Shown here in pieces: positions 49,036-60,205 of a stretch of 64,000 nucleotides of DNA. This stretch comes from Yponomeuta sedellus (lineage: Eukaryota; Arthropoda; Insecta; Lepidoptera; Yponomeutidae). The stretch lies in contig OW203751.1 of NCBI GenBank assembly GCA_934045075.1, positions 79,501 through 143,500 on the forward strand, written 5' to 3'. The notes below the pieces were generated by a model. That model saw only the letters and a program-made list of their open reading frames with translations. It ran no database searches and was not told the origin of the DNA. The position numbers were made by a program, and so were the translations under genes. The stretch's first letter is position 1, and each line of letters begins with the position of its first letter.

Positions 49036-49440
49036 GTCTAACTGAAAATGAAAAATGAAAATGAAAAAATCTTTATTTGACCGCCACATAAAATCCAACT
49101 TTGCTTATAATAGGTATATCTATTATAACAGGTTCAAACAAGAAGAGACATAGATTTAATAAAAATAACGCTAATAACTAACATATGAATGTTTGTTTAC
49201 AAAAGGTGGGTAGTTAGCAAAAATTGGATTTACCAGTTCACAGCGACTCCACACTAGGCATACCTGTGTTGTGGACGACGCTCACAATTTGAGTGCCAAG
49301 TACGAAGCGGGCGCATAAGCGATAGCGATTCGGTTATTACATGCAGTAACCTATAATTATATTTAAACTAAATGAAGCACGATAAAGTAATGGATTGTAT
49401 TGAAGGCGTTTCGTGTAATATGTGTGTATGTATGTAAAGA
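49036..49440. other. Noncoding spacer with SINE G fragment
   Basis: 49245-49300 holds a degraded family G body piece (CCACACTAGGCATACCTGTG). Otherwise nothing is recognised. Confidence 0.4.
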
Positions 49441-49578
49441 AATATTTATATATGTAGAAATTATATATTTTTTTTTATGTACATTATGTGTATAATATAT
49501 ATGATAATAACAGCATAAATAACTTGTGTGCAACTAATGATGTATTTATAATAATGTTGTAATTGGTAAATTTATTAT

Positions 49579-49815
49579 TTAATTGACAATTTCTTCACAT
49601 TTTTCGTAACTCAGCCCTAATAGTAATTTAGTAATATAGATTTTTACCTCTCTCAGTGATCTATTTTGTAAACTAGACATTTTCACTATTTTGTTATAGA
49701 CGTGTGGGTGCTGAAATGGGCCTTGTCTTTTAGCGAATGCGGAGTTTACGCGGATGGTTGGTGCTCGGTATACACGTCTTTTAAGCAACAGGTCATAGTC
49801 AGAGTAATTTAACAT
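49579..49815 (-). pseudogene. Displaced C-terminal end of the LINE ORF2
   Basis: About 78 codons containing LLLKRRVYRAPTIRVNSAFA, the conserved C-terminal motif of this LINE group, in a different frame from the main ORF2. The apparent ATG at 49815 is inside the A-run slip site and not a real start. Confidence 0.8.
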
Positions 49816-52565
49816 TTTTTATGTACAATCAAAGTTGCTCTTAGTATAAAAATTTTGCGGATGCTCAACATATTCCAGTCATCGTATAATTGGGCTGTAG
49901 GGTATCTACGTTTAACTTTCAGCATAACTTTTAGTATAGACCGTTGGGCCCGTTCCGCCTCGATCAAGACTGTTTTTGCGGCGCCCCCCCAAATTGAGAC
50001 ACAATATTGTATAACCGATTGGCATATGGTTACGTATACATTTTTCAGGAGTTTTTTACCAGCGCATTCCCGCAGCGGCTTCATGATACTAATAAGTCTT
50101 CTAATTCTGATCGCCAATTCATGGACGTGGTCACGATACGAGAGCCTCTGATCAAGCATTATACCTAGATATTTAATGATTGGGGTACTGTTTACCTCCG
50201 GACAGGTACAAGGGTTTGCGAGAGAAGTCCTATTGCAGTTTGAGTGGATCTTTATCGCAGGTCGATGCTTTGGAGCTGATGTTGCTGTTTTGTAGAAAGT
50301 TATGTATTTTGTCTTATCCGTGTTTAATGTCAAAAGATTTATGCTAAGCCAGCGTCCAATTTGAGATATGCCATCCTCTGCTCTCTGAAAAACTGAGTCC
50401 CACGATGTATCTTGAAAAAGAACAGCGGTGTCGTCCGCGTAGCAGAAGAGGTCGGCCCCCTTCACATCGATCGAGATGTCGTTAATATAGGTTAAAAAAA
50501 TGGAGGGTCCCAAGATACTGCCTTGGGGCACTCCAAACTGCATTTCCTGGAATGAACTAGTATAATCCCCTATCTTAACACATTGCCATCTTGAACTTAG
50601 GTATGATTTAAACCAATCCAGAGCAACACCTCTAATACCCATATATTCTAGTTTTCTGAAGAGTATTGGATACGAGACAGTGTCAAAAGCCTTAGCTAAA
50701 TCCAGGAAGACGCCTATGCATTTTTTTCCATTATCGAGTGCCTTAACGACAAGTTCAGTTAATGCAGAAACGGCGTCCTCCGTGGATTTAGCTTTCCGAA
50801 AACCAAACTGTCTATCGCTAAGGAGTTTCTGCTTTTCAAGGTAAGTCATAAATCTTTTATTAACGACCTTTTCAAGCACCTTTGAGAACGGAGACAACAG
50901 TGATATTGGTCGATAATTCGATGGTGCTGTTTTTGTACCGCTTTTGTGGATTGGGCACACTAAAGTCTTCTTCCACTGTTCTGGAAAAACACCTGATTTC
51001 AGACTAATATTGCAAATGTGTGTTAAGGGAACGACAATGTTTTTAGCTATCTTTTTTAACAGTTTATTGCTCAAGCCATCAAGCCCACATGATTTTTTTG
51101 ATTGTAGCTCGTTGATGAATCCATGAACTTCAATTTCGTCTGTAGGATGTAAATAAAATGATGCCGAGTGACCATTGGCTACTGCGATTTCTGAAGACAG
51201 CTCTTCTTCTGTTTTTCCTAATGCTTGAAGGGTTTTATCAGCAAGCGATTTACCCAGGGAAGAAAAGTACTCATTACATGTATCAACAGATTTTGTGGGA
51301 CTATCACTAATTGTAGTCAACTCTGTAGCTGCGACGTTTTCTGTTTTGGCATGACATATCTCTTTAATGGCGTTCCACAGTCTTTTGGGATTACTATTAT
51401 TATCTTCCAAAAGTTTACGATCGTGATCTCGCTTTAGTTTGTGGACAATATTAATATAATAATTTCTATATCTCTTATAGGTGATCTGTATTATGTCATT
51501 AGCGGGGTTCTTTCTAGCTTTGAAGTGTAATTTATCTCGGACTTTCATGCATTTTATTAGACCTGGTGTTATCCATGGCTTCATATTATAATCTTTTTGA
51601 TTCTTCCTAACGATTTTAGAATGGTTTTTAAGTACTGCGTCTACCGTTGATGAAAAAACCAGCGTGGCTTCAGATACTTCAGTAGAATTTATAACTTTGG
51701 CCCAGTTAGTATTTTTTAGTTCTTCATCTATTGAATCGTAGTTATAGATTGTGACCTCTCTTTTTAATCTGACCATTCGTGTTTTCTTATCGTTTATAGA
51801 AATCATTACTAGATCATGGTCAGTTGTTACGTGTTTACAAACAACAGCTTTGGTATTATTTGTATATTTTGGGTTAATATTGATATGATCAAGACAAGCT
51901 GCGAGTCGCGTTGGTTTAGTAATAGCAGGTATCAAATTATGTTCAGCCAGCAGGCACAAGTATTTGGATCCTCGTTCTATGTCTGTCCTAGAGAGTATAT
52001 CGATATTTATATCGCCGGCGACTATAACGCATTTTTTATCTTTTACATTGCTTAAGCAGTCGGACAATGAGTTAAGAAACGTCGTGACATCGTGAACACT
52101 AGGAGACCGATAAATACCAAAAATAGTGAATTTCTTGTGAACTTCAATTTTAAGGCAGTTTCCCTCGTGAAAAACAGGTTCAGTGGCTACAGCGTTTAGG
52201 TTGGATTTAACATAAATGACTACTCCGCCAGCCTTATTTATGAGGTTGTGAGTGCGAAAGTAAGTATATCCATCAATGTTACCTATAATGGCATTTTCCT
52301 TAAGCCAGCACTCCGTTAAGACGATGACGTCAAAACTTATATTAAGAGCTTTAACAGTTACCAAGAATTGGTTAAAGTTATGTTCAATGCTGCGAATATT
52401 GTATGTTAAAAACTTTAGATTTGCTGAGCGGGTTAATATAATCTCGCATTCACTCAGTTCATGAACCACTGAGCAACCCACTGCAAAAGATTCGTCCAAG
52501 TCATTATTGATATCAGCGGTAGCCATTACAAAATATTTCTGAGTTATTGTAGTTATTAATTTCAT
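49809..52565 (-). pseudogene. LINE ORF2 (APE endonuclease and reverse transcriptase), C-terminus frameshifted
   Basis: 918 residues open. The endonuclease is at about 48-275 (LTYNIRSIEHNFNQF, TECWL, AGDINIDI, TTDHDL near 245) and the RT at about 480-760 (LDLAKAFDTVSY, GVPQGSILGPS, YADD near 706). It stops at 49809 right after an A-run (AAAAAA on the minus strand), and the expected last 75 residues continue in the next frame at 49815-49579. Loss of a single A explains this. The methionine at 52526 (MATADINND) is an alternative start. The gap of 290 bases to ORF1 is long for this group. Confidence 0.85.
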
Positions 52566-52855
52566 GGGATTGGTAGAGAGAGTTAGTTGCTATGTTGGGC
52601 TGCACGTTATCAATTAGGTGAAGATTGTTCAATAGTATAGTAGATATAAATATTAATTTTAATATCATAGGTGATTCTGGTTGCATTATTTGGTGGAAAT
52701 AAATAAATATATAAATAGTATAATATCTGATAGCGTAATAGTGTAATAGTGTGTAGTGTAACATGGTTTTTATACAATATAAGTCTTTTAGCCGAGAAAG
52801 CGGAGCCAATTGAAACAAAATAAAAGTCAATAAGTTCACCAGGGACATCTTTAGA
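52566..52855 (-). other. Inter-ORF spacer of the LINE
   Basis: Noncoding in the phases of both ORFs, AT-rich. It may be an internal insertion or a true spacer used for internal initiation. Confidence 0.5.
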
Positions 52856-53710
52856 TTATTGCTGATCAGGAGCCAAGTTCCTTTCGGGTGGTCCAACAAG
52901 AAGTTCCAGGTCTGTGTAGTTGCGTATGGGGGAAGCAGGTGCTTTTTCAGCTTTCCGGACATAGATAATGCCACCTTTAATCCAGCAGAAGCGAAATTTA
53001 TGAAGTCTAGCCCGATTCCTTGCCTCGCGAAAAAGCATTCTGTTTTTCTTTGTCAGCCTCTCATTTATATACAGCTTGTTATCTGTTCCCTTAACAATGT
53101 CTTTCGAAGTAACATTTGGCCTTGACTTTGCTGCACTTACAAGCTTATCTTTGACAAGTTTCCTTGTCAACTTCAAGACTAGTGGTCGTGGTGCTTTCGC
53201 CATGTCATTAGGACTATGCGGTCCAGCTCTCATCGCCTCCTCCAGATCATTTTCTGTGATATCGACTCCATATACTTTTGCAGTAATCATGGCGACGTGA
53301 AACACATTTTCACCTTTGCGTTCAGGGATTCCGATAATCTCAACTTCGTTTTTTAGATTATATTGGGCTTGGAAGTCCAGTGCATCCTGCATGCTTGCGA
53401 TCGTCAGCTTGAGTTGAGTAATTTCAGCATCCTTTGCGATTACTTTTTTTTCTACTTCGTCAAGTCGAGTTATAAACTCAATGACGGCATCAAATCTGGA
53501 TTTCAGCTCAAAAATTTCGCTTCTCATGCTTCGAATCTCCTGTGCGATTTCCGGGGTTCCGGCAATCATATCACTCTCTATTTCCAATAAAGGTGGGCAT
53601 TTTGTCCGACTACCTCTTTGCTGATTTATATTATTGGGGGAGCTGGCAGAGGAGGGGGAGGTTGTGTAGGTATTATTGAGGGCCATTCTGGGTCGCGTCC
53701 GTGTACTCAA
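52856..53710 (-). CDS. LINE ORF1 with FP25K-like RNA-binding C-terminal domain
   Basis: The 284-residue protein begins with a Ser/Pro/Asn-rich tail, followed by a coiled coil (about 55-115: EIRSMRSEIFELKSRFDAV and heptads after it). The C-terminal half has the pattern LYINERLTKKNRMLFREARN, then FCWIKGGIIYVRK, known from the baculovirus FP domain and shared with ORF1 proteins of many insect LINEs. There are no zinc knuckles. Role: trimerising RNA chaperone of the retroposition particle, inferred from the family. The frame is intact. Confidence 0.8.
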   Translation of the reverse strand: MSTRTRPRMALNNTYTTSPSSASSPNNINQQRGSRTKCPPLLEIESDMIAGTPEIAQEIRSMRSEIFELKSRFDAVIEFITRLDEVEKKVIAKDAEITQLKLTIASMQDALDFQAQYNLKNEVEIIGIPERKGENVFHVAMITAKVYGVDITENDLEEAMRAGPHSPNDMAKAPRPLVLKLTRKLVKDKLVSAAKSRPNVTSKDIVKGTDNKLYINERLTKKNRMLFREARNRARLHKFRFCWIKGGIIYVRKAEKAPASPIRNYTDLELLVGPPERNLAPDQQ

Positions 53711-53960
53711 ACTGATTGCTCCTTGGCGTAGTCCGAGGTTGTCCGAGATGTCTATGGCAACAATCCGCTCTTTCTTGTGAAACCGCTTGGTGCGTAGCAG
53801 CCACCGGTCAGTGACTGTGCTCGGCGATGATTCACCGGTGTCGGGCTCGCTCGATGCGTTATGGTGGATTGTAAACCGTGTATTTATCGAAGATTATTTC
53901 GCTTGTATGTCAGCGCTCCGATTTCCAATCAGGATTTGGATTATTGTCTACGGAAGTAAG

Positions 53961-54099
53961 CTCAAAACACTTTAGTGTGACGTGACTTTTTATGTGAAGT
54001 GAAAGCAATTACTATTTTTAGCACTCAAATGATCGCGGAGTAAAGCTTTGTACGTGTTGTGCTTATGACGCGCGCGCGGCACTCCCTAACTTCAGCCAG
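53961..54099. other. Boundary between LINE 5' end and inverted-repeat element
   Basis: Short noncoding segment; the exact LINE 5' end may lie here. Confidence 0.4.
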
Positions 54100-54978
54100 G
54101 TTTTCACGGTTTTAGTGCGCTCGGTCCGAGTGCGCCATCTGAGTGAACTAAAGCTTCTGATTGGCTATTTTGGTGTTGTCACGAAAAACCGTCCAATCAG
54201 ATTTAAAACTGTTTTTACACGGATTTATGCTCGTTTATTACATTTTTAAAATTTTAAAACGTTTCCAATAGAGATCCGCCGGCATCCAAATTGTAATAGA
54301 GATCGAGGTTGGAACATACCGGTAGCATGGGAACCAGTGCTTAAGTGCATGAGACCCGCTTGTTAGAAGTGTGACTGTAGAGTTACAATTTTTAATTTCT
54401 ATTAATAATCAGTATTTTTAAGTTCATGTAAAGTAATAAGTTTATAAATTTAATATTAACTTCAATTACTAATAATCAATATTGTTGACTTTTATAAAAA
54501 TAATTGGTTAATTAATTAATTTATAAAATGAATTAATTTATACATATATTTAGGTTTGTTTTGTTAGTTTTTAGATTTAGCTTATAATTACAAATACATA
54601 TTTAGTTATATAAAATTTAAAAAAAAAAGTACTCTGTGAAAAAAAAAAATTGGTTTGTCTATTTTGGAATGTAACTTCATAATTAAGTTTTGTAATTTTT
54701 GCCGAGGGGGGTAGTAAACTAACCGTTAATGCTTTCTAAAAGACGCCAATCACCTCAGTCATCCGGGACCACGGCACCTGAAAAAATGCCGAAACGTTGG
54801 AAAATTGTAAAAATGTAATAAACGAGCATAAATCCGTGTCAAAACAGTTTTAATTATGTCTACTGCTCGTGTTAACCTTAGAAAATACGTCCAATCAGAA
54901 GCATTAGTTTACTCGAATAGCGCACTCGCTCCGAGCGTACTGATACCGTGAAAACGCGGCTTTCATTTCACGGGAAAC
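54100..54978. mobile_element. Noncoding DNA element with ~150-bp inverted repeats
   Basis: The left end GGTTTTCACGGTTTTAGTGC and the right end (complement CGCGTTTTCACGGTATCAGT) are inverted. Shared inner words include GCTTCTGATTGG and GGATTTATGCTCGTTTATTA. The centre is AT-rich with ACGGCACCTGAAAAAATGCC and CCGAAACGTTGG. No transposase. Probably a non-autonomous DNA transposon; superfamily not identified. Confidence 0.7.
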
Positions 54979-55099
54979 AATATCAATGGCTAATGCAAAC
55001 CAACGCCTGAATGATCGAATGTGATTCTGTTCTTATTAAAACTGTCCAAAATCATGACACGTGTCCATCGCAATATCACCCCGACTGCGCGGATTTTCG

Positions 55100-55600
55100 T
55101 TTAGTCGGGTCTCTCGACTCCAGGTCTATTGTTCCAGCCACTGCACGGGCACCGCTTTGCTTCGATCCCCAGTGCGGGCATGTATCTATGACATTGTTTA
55201 TGTTTAAATTTAGATACATATGCGATTTTTTAGCAGCAATACTACACGCTAACGTGAAGGAAAACATCCTGAAGTCGTTCGCGGCTTGGTCGACGTATTG
55301 ACTTATCTTTCCTGTGGGCTAGGCCGACTTAGCTGGCACGATGGTTTAGGGAGGAAAACATCGTGAGGTAACCCGCGGCTTGGTTCGCCTCGCACGTACT
55401 TGCTGCGTACGTGTGCTGTTAATCGTGAGCATCCTGACTTGTCTGTCAGGACAGTATAGGTGCTGGGCAAGCTTACTCCATCTAAAATAAGGTCTCAGGA
55501 ATTGGCACAGTAGTCCCTTTACCCATTTAGTGCGAGTGAAGGTTATTCTGAACGCTGGATAAATCTAATCATTATGCAGATGCAAACAATCGCCGAAACA
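55100..55600 (+). mobile_element. Composite of SINE bodies
   Basis: 55130-55290 contains a B-box-like GCTTCGATCCCCAGTGCGGG and the GTGAAGGAAAACATC core of family A. 55300-55585 repeats the 33840-34030 family (TCCTGTGGGCTAGGCCGACT, ATAGGTGCTGGGCAAGC). Order and overlaps suggest nested insertions. Confidence 0.6.
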
Positions 55601-55644
55601 TTTTTAAGAAATATTGCGAACAAAATTTTGTATCAGTCATGTAA

Positions 55645-56370
55645 AACTAGGGTTGCCAACTTTTTGCTTCGAAAATAGTATATTTGTGACAAATATAGTA
55701 TTTTCGAAGCTATTACCCGTAAAATTATAGTAGGTGGCAAAATAATAGTAAAAAAAATAGTATGTAGGTAGTTATATATTTTCTTTATTTTTTAAAAGAA
55801 TATTTTTTACTCCCCTGCCCCTTAATAAAATAATATATTTATTTTTTTAAAAAAATAATCAAATGATTCATTACAATCAAGTTTTAAGTTAAAAAACACC
55901 ATTAATTCAGCTTTAATTAAATTCAAGCTAGCCCTGTTACGCTCTCTCTCCATTTCGTCTTTGTGACCGAAAATATGCGCTCTGTGAATGCTGAAGTAGC
56001 AGGAATTGAAAGAAGAAATGATATTATCATTAAAATATTAGGCAAATCTGAATCTATTTGGAGAAAAACTTCCTGCCATTTTTCCACGGTTGATTTAGAA
56101 GAAAATTTTTGTTCAGAAAGTACTATGCCCAAAATTTTGTTGATTTCAATAATTTCTGAATATAAATTATTAAAATGGATTTTTTACTCAGAATATAGTA
56201 GTTTCGCCTACTCTATATATATTCTGAGTAAAAAATCAATTTTAAATATTTAAATTTTTCGGCAAAATTTAGTTTTACATAGGGTTGCCAACCCTACTAT
56301 ATAATATATAGGATACTATTGGATACTACTGTAAAACTGAATTTTGCCGAAAAATTTAAATAGCTCACAC
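55645..56370. mobile_element. hAT-related remnant with several hairpins
   Basis: TAGGGTTGCCAAC occurs at 55646 and 56279 in the same orientation; it resembles hAT ends. Inside are a transposase C-terminal relic (55923-56132) and hairpins at 56169-56245 and 56251-56362, as well as a short AATAGTATATTTG palindrome near 55672. Confidence 0.55.
55923..56132 (-). pseudogene. hAT transposase C-terminal (dimerisation) remnant
   Basis: About 70 codons. MIISFLLSIPATSAFTERIF and SVTKTKWRE fit the hAT C-terminal dimerisation motif (LSIP-SSA--ER-FS--------R). The remaining transposase is absent. An ordinary old copy. Confidence 0.65.
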
Positions 56371-56786
56371 AGAAACTGAAATGTTCGACACGCTTTATGT
56401 CGTACGACACTTTGTTTGAACAGGTGGCTAATAGATGTAGTATCTACACTGTAGACGAGTTTGTTACTTTAAAAATGTTAATATTGACATATAATAAAAA
56501 CTAGTTTTGAGTACCTAGTATTAAACTGCATTATAACTTATTTGTAAATGTCCTAATTTGAAGTATTTGACTAGTTATTAACTGAAGTTATAATATTTAC
56601 AATGTTAGAACGTATCAAGCCTTCTCTTAGAGAGAGAAAAGGCATGAGCACTACAGTGGGACGTTATAGGCTGCACTATAGAAAGTACAATTTTCCCATG
56701 CCTGGAAACATAGAAACATTGAATTTCAAGTAAGTATACTATAAAGGTGCAACGTGTAGAGCTAAACACCTATCGCATCACCAATG
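56371..56786. other. Noncoding spacer
   Basis: AT-rich. 56640-56680 (GGCATGAGCACTACAGTGGG) resembles the end of the third SINE family. No gene. Confidence 0.4.
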
Positions 56787-57037
56787 TACAGTCTATTTAT
56801 TCTTACTTGTCCAATTTAGTAAACAATATTCTACCCATAAACTGTAACTTTTTAGTCCAAAACTGCCATATTTCCATAAATGAAGTAACTCGGAACACTC
56901 TTTTAAATAACACGCTGCCAATTTTATAAATATAGTTCATGAATTTGCGAGAAAATGTCTATTTTAGGCATCTAATCTCCATTTTAAGGTTAGAATCTTG
57001 TTTACTAAATTGGACAAGTAAGAATAAATAGACTGTA
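56787..57037. mobile_element. MITE, 247 bp, with 46-48 bp terminal inverted repeats and TA duplication
   Basis: TA at 56787-56788 and 57036-57037. Ends CAGTCTATTTATTCTTACTT and its complement; the arms extend through TTAGTAAACAA with one difference (AATATTCTA against AAGATTCTA). No coding capacity. TA duplication and size fit Tc1/mariner-type MITEs. Confidence 0.88.
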
Positions 57038-57111
57038 CGACTTATACATACAAATAAACTCACAATGACTGTTATACATTATTCTGTCTACTTATATACC
57101 GTCAACTATAT

Positions 57112-57380
57112 AGAGCGGTGGTAGCGGAGAGTGTAGAACGCAGGCTTCTCAATCAGGAGGTCGTGGGTTCGAACGCCGGCATGTATGTACCGGCAATGAC
57201 TTTTTTTTATAAGTTATGTACATTTGTGAAATTATAGTAGCAATACTACTCGCTGCGGTGAAGGAAGACATCGTAAGGAAACCCTAGTGTCTGAGGTGTT
57301 AGCGTACCTCAGCGCTTGCTACGTACAATGGCCCAACTATGAGGCTAAGTGCGGAGATCTCAGGTCTAACTAACTACCGT
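57112..57380 (+). mobile_element. tRNA-derived SINE (family A), full copy
   Basis: AGCGGTGGTAGCGGAGAG head, GTGGGTTCGAACGCC B box, then the same body as 19978-20216 (GTGAAGGAAGACATCGTAAG, CCTCAGCGCTTGCTACGTAC, TGCGGAGATCTCAGGTC). It lies in opposite orientation to that copy. Confidence 0.82.
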
Positions 57381-57447
57381 CTACTATTACTAACTAAATG
57401 AAACTCTGTATTCACATATTAACAAAATAAGATATAGATCTTATTTT

Positions 57448-57490
57448 AATGCGATCTAGATTTTTACATAGGTAAAAATCTAGATCGCAG
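57448..57490. repeat. Hairpin next to candidate exon
   Basis: TGCGATCTAGATTTTTAC pairs with GTAAAAATCTAGATCGCA. The right arm ends exactly at the CAG that would serve as splice acceptor of the next feature. Confidence 0.75.
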
Positions 57491-57784
57491 CCATTGGGTC
57501 TGGTTGGGCCATTTCATTTCCTGGTCAAGTTTCTATCGGCCGTTGCGTCGAGTCAAAGTTAGTGTTGACAAGAGCAGCTCAAGTGCTGACGTCACAAGAG
57601 AAGCTAAGAAAGTGCCGCCAAGGTCCGCGGCATCTGCCGGTAGCGGCGAGAAAGTGCACGCTGCTGCTAAAGATAATTGGCCGCGTTCACGAGCCACGCA
57701 GCACGTGGGTACACTCGAAGCCGCGCACTGTTTAGAAAACATTATAGGTGTCTTAATCTTAACGCTGAAACCTCAAAATAACAA
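57491..57784 (+). CDS. Candidate internal exon of an unknown gene (low confidence)
   Basis: An open frame of 98 codons bounded by an AG (57489-57490) and a consensus donor GTAAGT (57785). The peptide is Ser/Ala/Lys-rich (KSSSSADVTREAKKVPPRSA) without known domain. GC content is clearly above the flanks. It has no start codon before the coding part. It may be an exon of the same gene as 36636-36740, but 20 kb of repeats lie between and the link is speculation. Confidence 0.25.
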
Positions 57785-57884
57785 GTAAGTATTATTTTGT
57801 TTATGTCATCTCATCACACTAATCATCACATCACATAGGCTACGTTTTACTGCGGGAAAATATCTTATGCCCATGTGACCATGC

Positions 57885-58245
57885 GAAGCGCTAGTGGCCT
57901 AGGCGAACCGAGTGATTGGAATCAATCACTTGAGTTAAGCAACAACAGGCGCGGTCAGGAGCAGGATGGTTGACCGTCCCGTGACTACCGCTAGTGGCAT
58001 TTTCCGAGCGCTTCCGTGCTTCGCAAGACACGTTAAGCCGTTGGTGCCGGTTGTAACGCAATGGCAGTCGTTAAGCAATGTCAGAGGCCTTATGGGCGGC
58101 TTGATAACTTCTGACAGTAAGGCCCGCCACTGTCTTACAATCCTCCACCAACCCGGACTTGGCCACCGTGGTGGAGTATGGCCTAACCTTCCTGCGATGC
58201 AGGAAGAGACCCGTGCCCCAGCAGTGGGGACATACAAGGGTTGAT
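57885..58245 (+). mobile_element. 5S rRNA-derived SINE, full copy
   Basis: 5S-like head GTTAAGCAACAACAGGCGCG and GGATGGTTGACCG; 3' end CCCCAGCAGTGGGGACATAC. Confidence 0.88.
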
Positions 58246-59094
58246 AACGATGTGAAAATTGTTAAACCGCGGGTAACACAGCGGGGCACAGCCAGCATAC
58301 GGTAATTACGTTTTACCTGATAAATAATCGCGATTTGACCCGTTCAACATATAACTATGTATGAGTATCGCGAATCATTAAAAAATACCACAGGTAGCAA
58401 TTTATAAAACTGGTATTACCAAATGTATGTACGCGCCACCTAAGTACAATCTATAGCACCATTCATGGCATGGGGATAGCTGGACATCAGCGCCCTTTGG
58501 AGACCGCTCCAGATGGCATTTATATTCCATTTTCGGGAACTCGAGTTAGTATGCAAAGATCTTTTTATCTGTTTTCAATTCTGTAATTGTAAAAAACGTA
58601 TTTTATGTGTAAATCACAAAATAAATCTTTTCTTTATCTTTATCTTTTATTATCGACTTTGTGGATTCAATAATAACACTACACAACACAATCGAATATC
58701 CCGGTCCCAAACTAGCATGTCCTGTGCTATAGAGACCAAGTACGGACATCAGTAACATTGAAATACACTCAGACTGAGGCCATTTATACAAATCGATCTG
58801 GTCTTACAAATTCCTCAATCACGAAACAATGCTTTCTTGAACCCACGCACGTGGGTCAGCTGGGACTAGATTATCTGGTTTATCTAGAATTTATGTCAAA
58901 TAGGACCGTTTTTTGCGTTTATTATAGTCCAAGATTTTCGTCCGCAGGCTCTCTGATGGTCGTTAAATTCTCAAATTTACATAATGGAGAACTTGCACTA
59001 AAAAAATGTTTTAATAGAACAGGAGACACGTTAAAAGATACATTAACGAGGTATTTTTTCCTATACGACTATAATACTTTTTCTAAGTGAAGTG
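58246..59094. other. Noncoding stretch with SINE G fragment and an unassigned frame
   Basis: 58678-58765 resembles a degraded family G body (CCCAAACTAGCATGTCCTGT). A 110-codon open frame at 58758-59090 has no recognised homology and is not claimed. Confidence 0.35.
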
Positions 59095-59250
59095 AAGTTC
59101 ATCGTAAAACATCGTGAGCAAACCTGAGCGTCTGAGGTATTCAATGACCACAGCGCTTGAAATTGTCAATTCGGGTTGGGCACGCGGGGTAATTAAGCCC
59201 ATACTCTTTCTCTGAGATAAGGCCTGTGCCCTGCAGTGGTACATTTTTAA
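59095..59250 (+). repeat. Third-family SINE, 3' part
   Basis: AAACATCGTGAGCAAACC, CACAGCGCTTGAAATTG, GGTTGGGCACGCGGGGTAAT, CTGTGCCCTGCAGTGG: same order as 41190-41300. Confidence 0.65.
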
Positions 59251-59559
59251 ATATTAAAAAAAAACTTCTTATAATATAACCAGTTGAAAAGTCAATATAC
59301 TCACGTGGTTCTAAACGCCCCATATCGGCTTTAGACTATGACGTCACTCCCTCACGGAAAGTCTTCTAAGTGATTATTAATATTCAAGTTATCTCCTATA
59401 ATAATGTTAACGTTTGAAATCATGAAAAAATCTAGATCTAGTAAGTTTTTTATTATTATAATTTTGAATTTTTCGTGATCTCGGAAACTCTAAAATTTTC
59501 TTTTATAGGATTATTTTGTAACTTTCTTATGTTTCTGTGTGTCTTCCATGGCACAAAAG
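59251..59559. other. AT-rich noncoding spacer
   Basis: Nothing recognised. Confidence 0.4.
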
Positions 59560-59572
59560 TTATATCACTTCA

Positions 59573-59969
59573 TTACACTATTTTTATTTTTAATGCACTA
59601 ACCCGTGCTAAGGAACAAATTTAAAAACCTATTTAGAGGCTAAAAATAAAAATATTTTAAATTTGTTCCTTAGCACGGGTTAGTGCATTAAAAATAAAAA
59701 TAGTGTAATCATGTGGGTACAGTGATATCGTTCCGATGTTAAACCTAACTGCAAAGTAGGTAGTCGGGGCTGTAAGTAATGCAATTTGCTTAAGTCAGAT
59801 GTCGCTGCCTGTACGTAATACAGAGAATATTGTAAAGAGGTTCGAAATTTCACTGATGCCGTGAGTCGCCCATTGGCTCAATTGGTAGAGCGCTGGTACG
59901 GATAGCCAGAGGTTGCGGGTTCGAATCCCGGCATGGGTGAAATTTTTAGCCTCTAAATAGGTTTTTAAA
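59573..59969 (+). mobile_element. Fold-back SINE, full copy with extra palindrome and 13-bp target duplication
   Basis: TTATATCACTTCA is at 59560-59572 and 59970-59982, so the whole 397 bases are one insertion. The first 137 bases (59573-59709) form a near-perfect palindrome made from the CACTAACCCGTGCTAAGG end in both orientations. The leader follows (CTAACTGCAAAGTAGGTAGT), then a full cloverleaf (59868-59938) and the 3' end GCCTCTAAATAGG. Confidence 0.87.
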
Positions 59970-59982
59970 TTATATCACTTCA

Positions 59983-60119
59983 ATCTAGGTGTTACGCAAG
60001 TTCCCCATTATATGTTTGAAAGATTTGTGACACACTTTTGCAAAACGACTTGTAGAAGATAACATTTATTTTCCATTGAAGACGCTATCGGTTCAGCCTC
60101 GTGGTGCCCCTTATTTTTT
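59983..60119. other. Short noncoding spacer
   Basis: Nothing recognised. Confidence 0.4.
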
Positions 60120-60205
60120 TTTTATATTATGTATAGGTATCTAGGTCTCTTATGTAATCCCTGGTGTACATGCAATAAAGAATATTCTATCTATATATCT
60201 AAGAC
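60120..60205 (+). mobile_element. LINE 3' end with (CTAT)n tail
   Basis: ACATGCAATAAAGAATATTC followed by TATCTATATATCT; same type as at 27195-27333. Confidence 0.6.

Larger units (their letters stand above)
49440..53960 (-). mobile_element. Two-ORF APE-type LINE, near full length
   Basis: Minus strand: GC-richer 5' UTR (about 53960-53711), ORF1, a gap of 290 bases, ORF2 with a late frameshift, and an AT-rich 3' UTR (about 49578-49440). The exact ends are not fixed. Protein motifs place it in the jockey/CR1-like assemblage. Confidence 0.8.
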
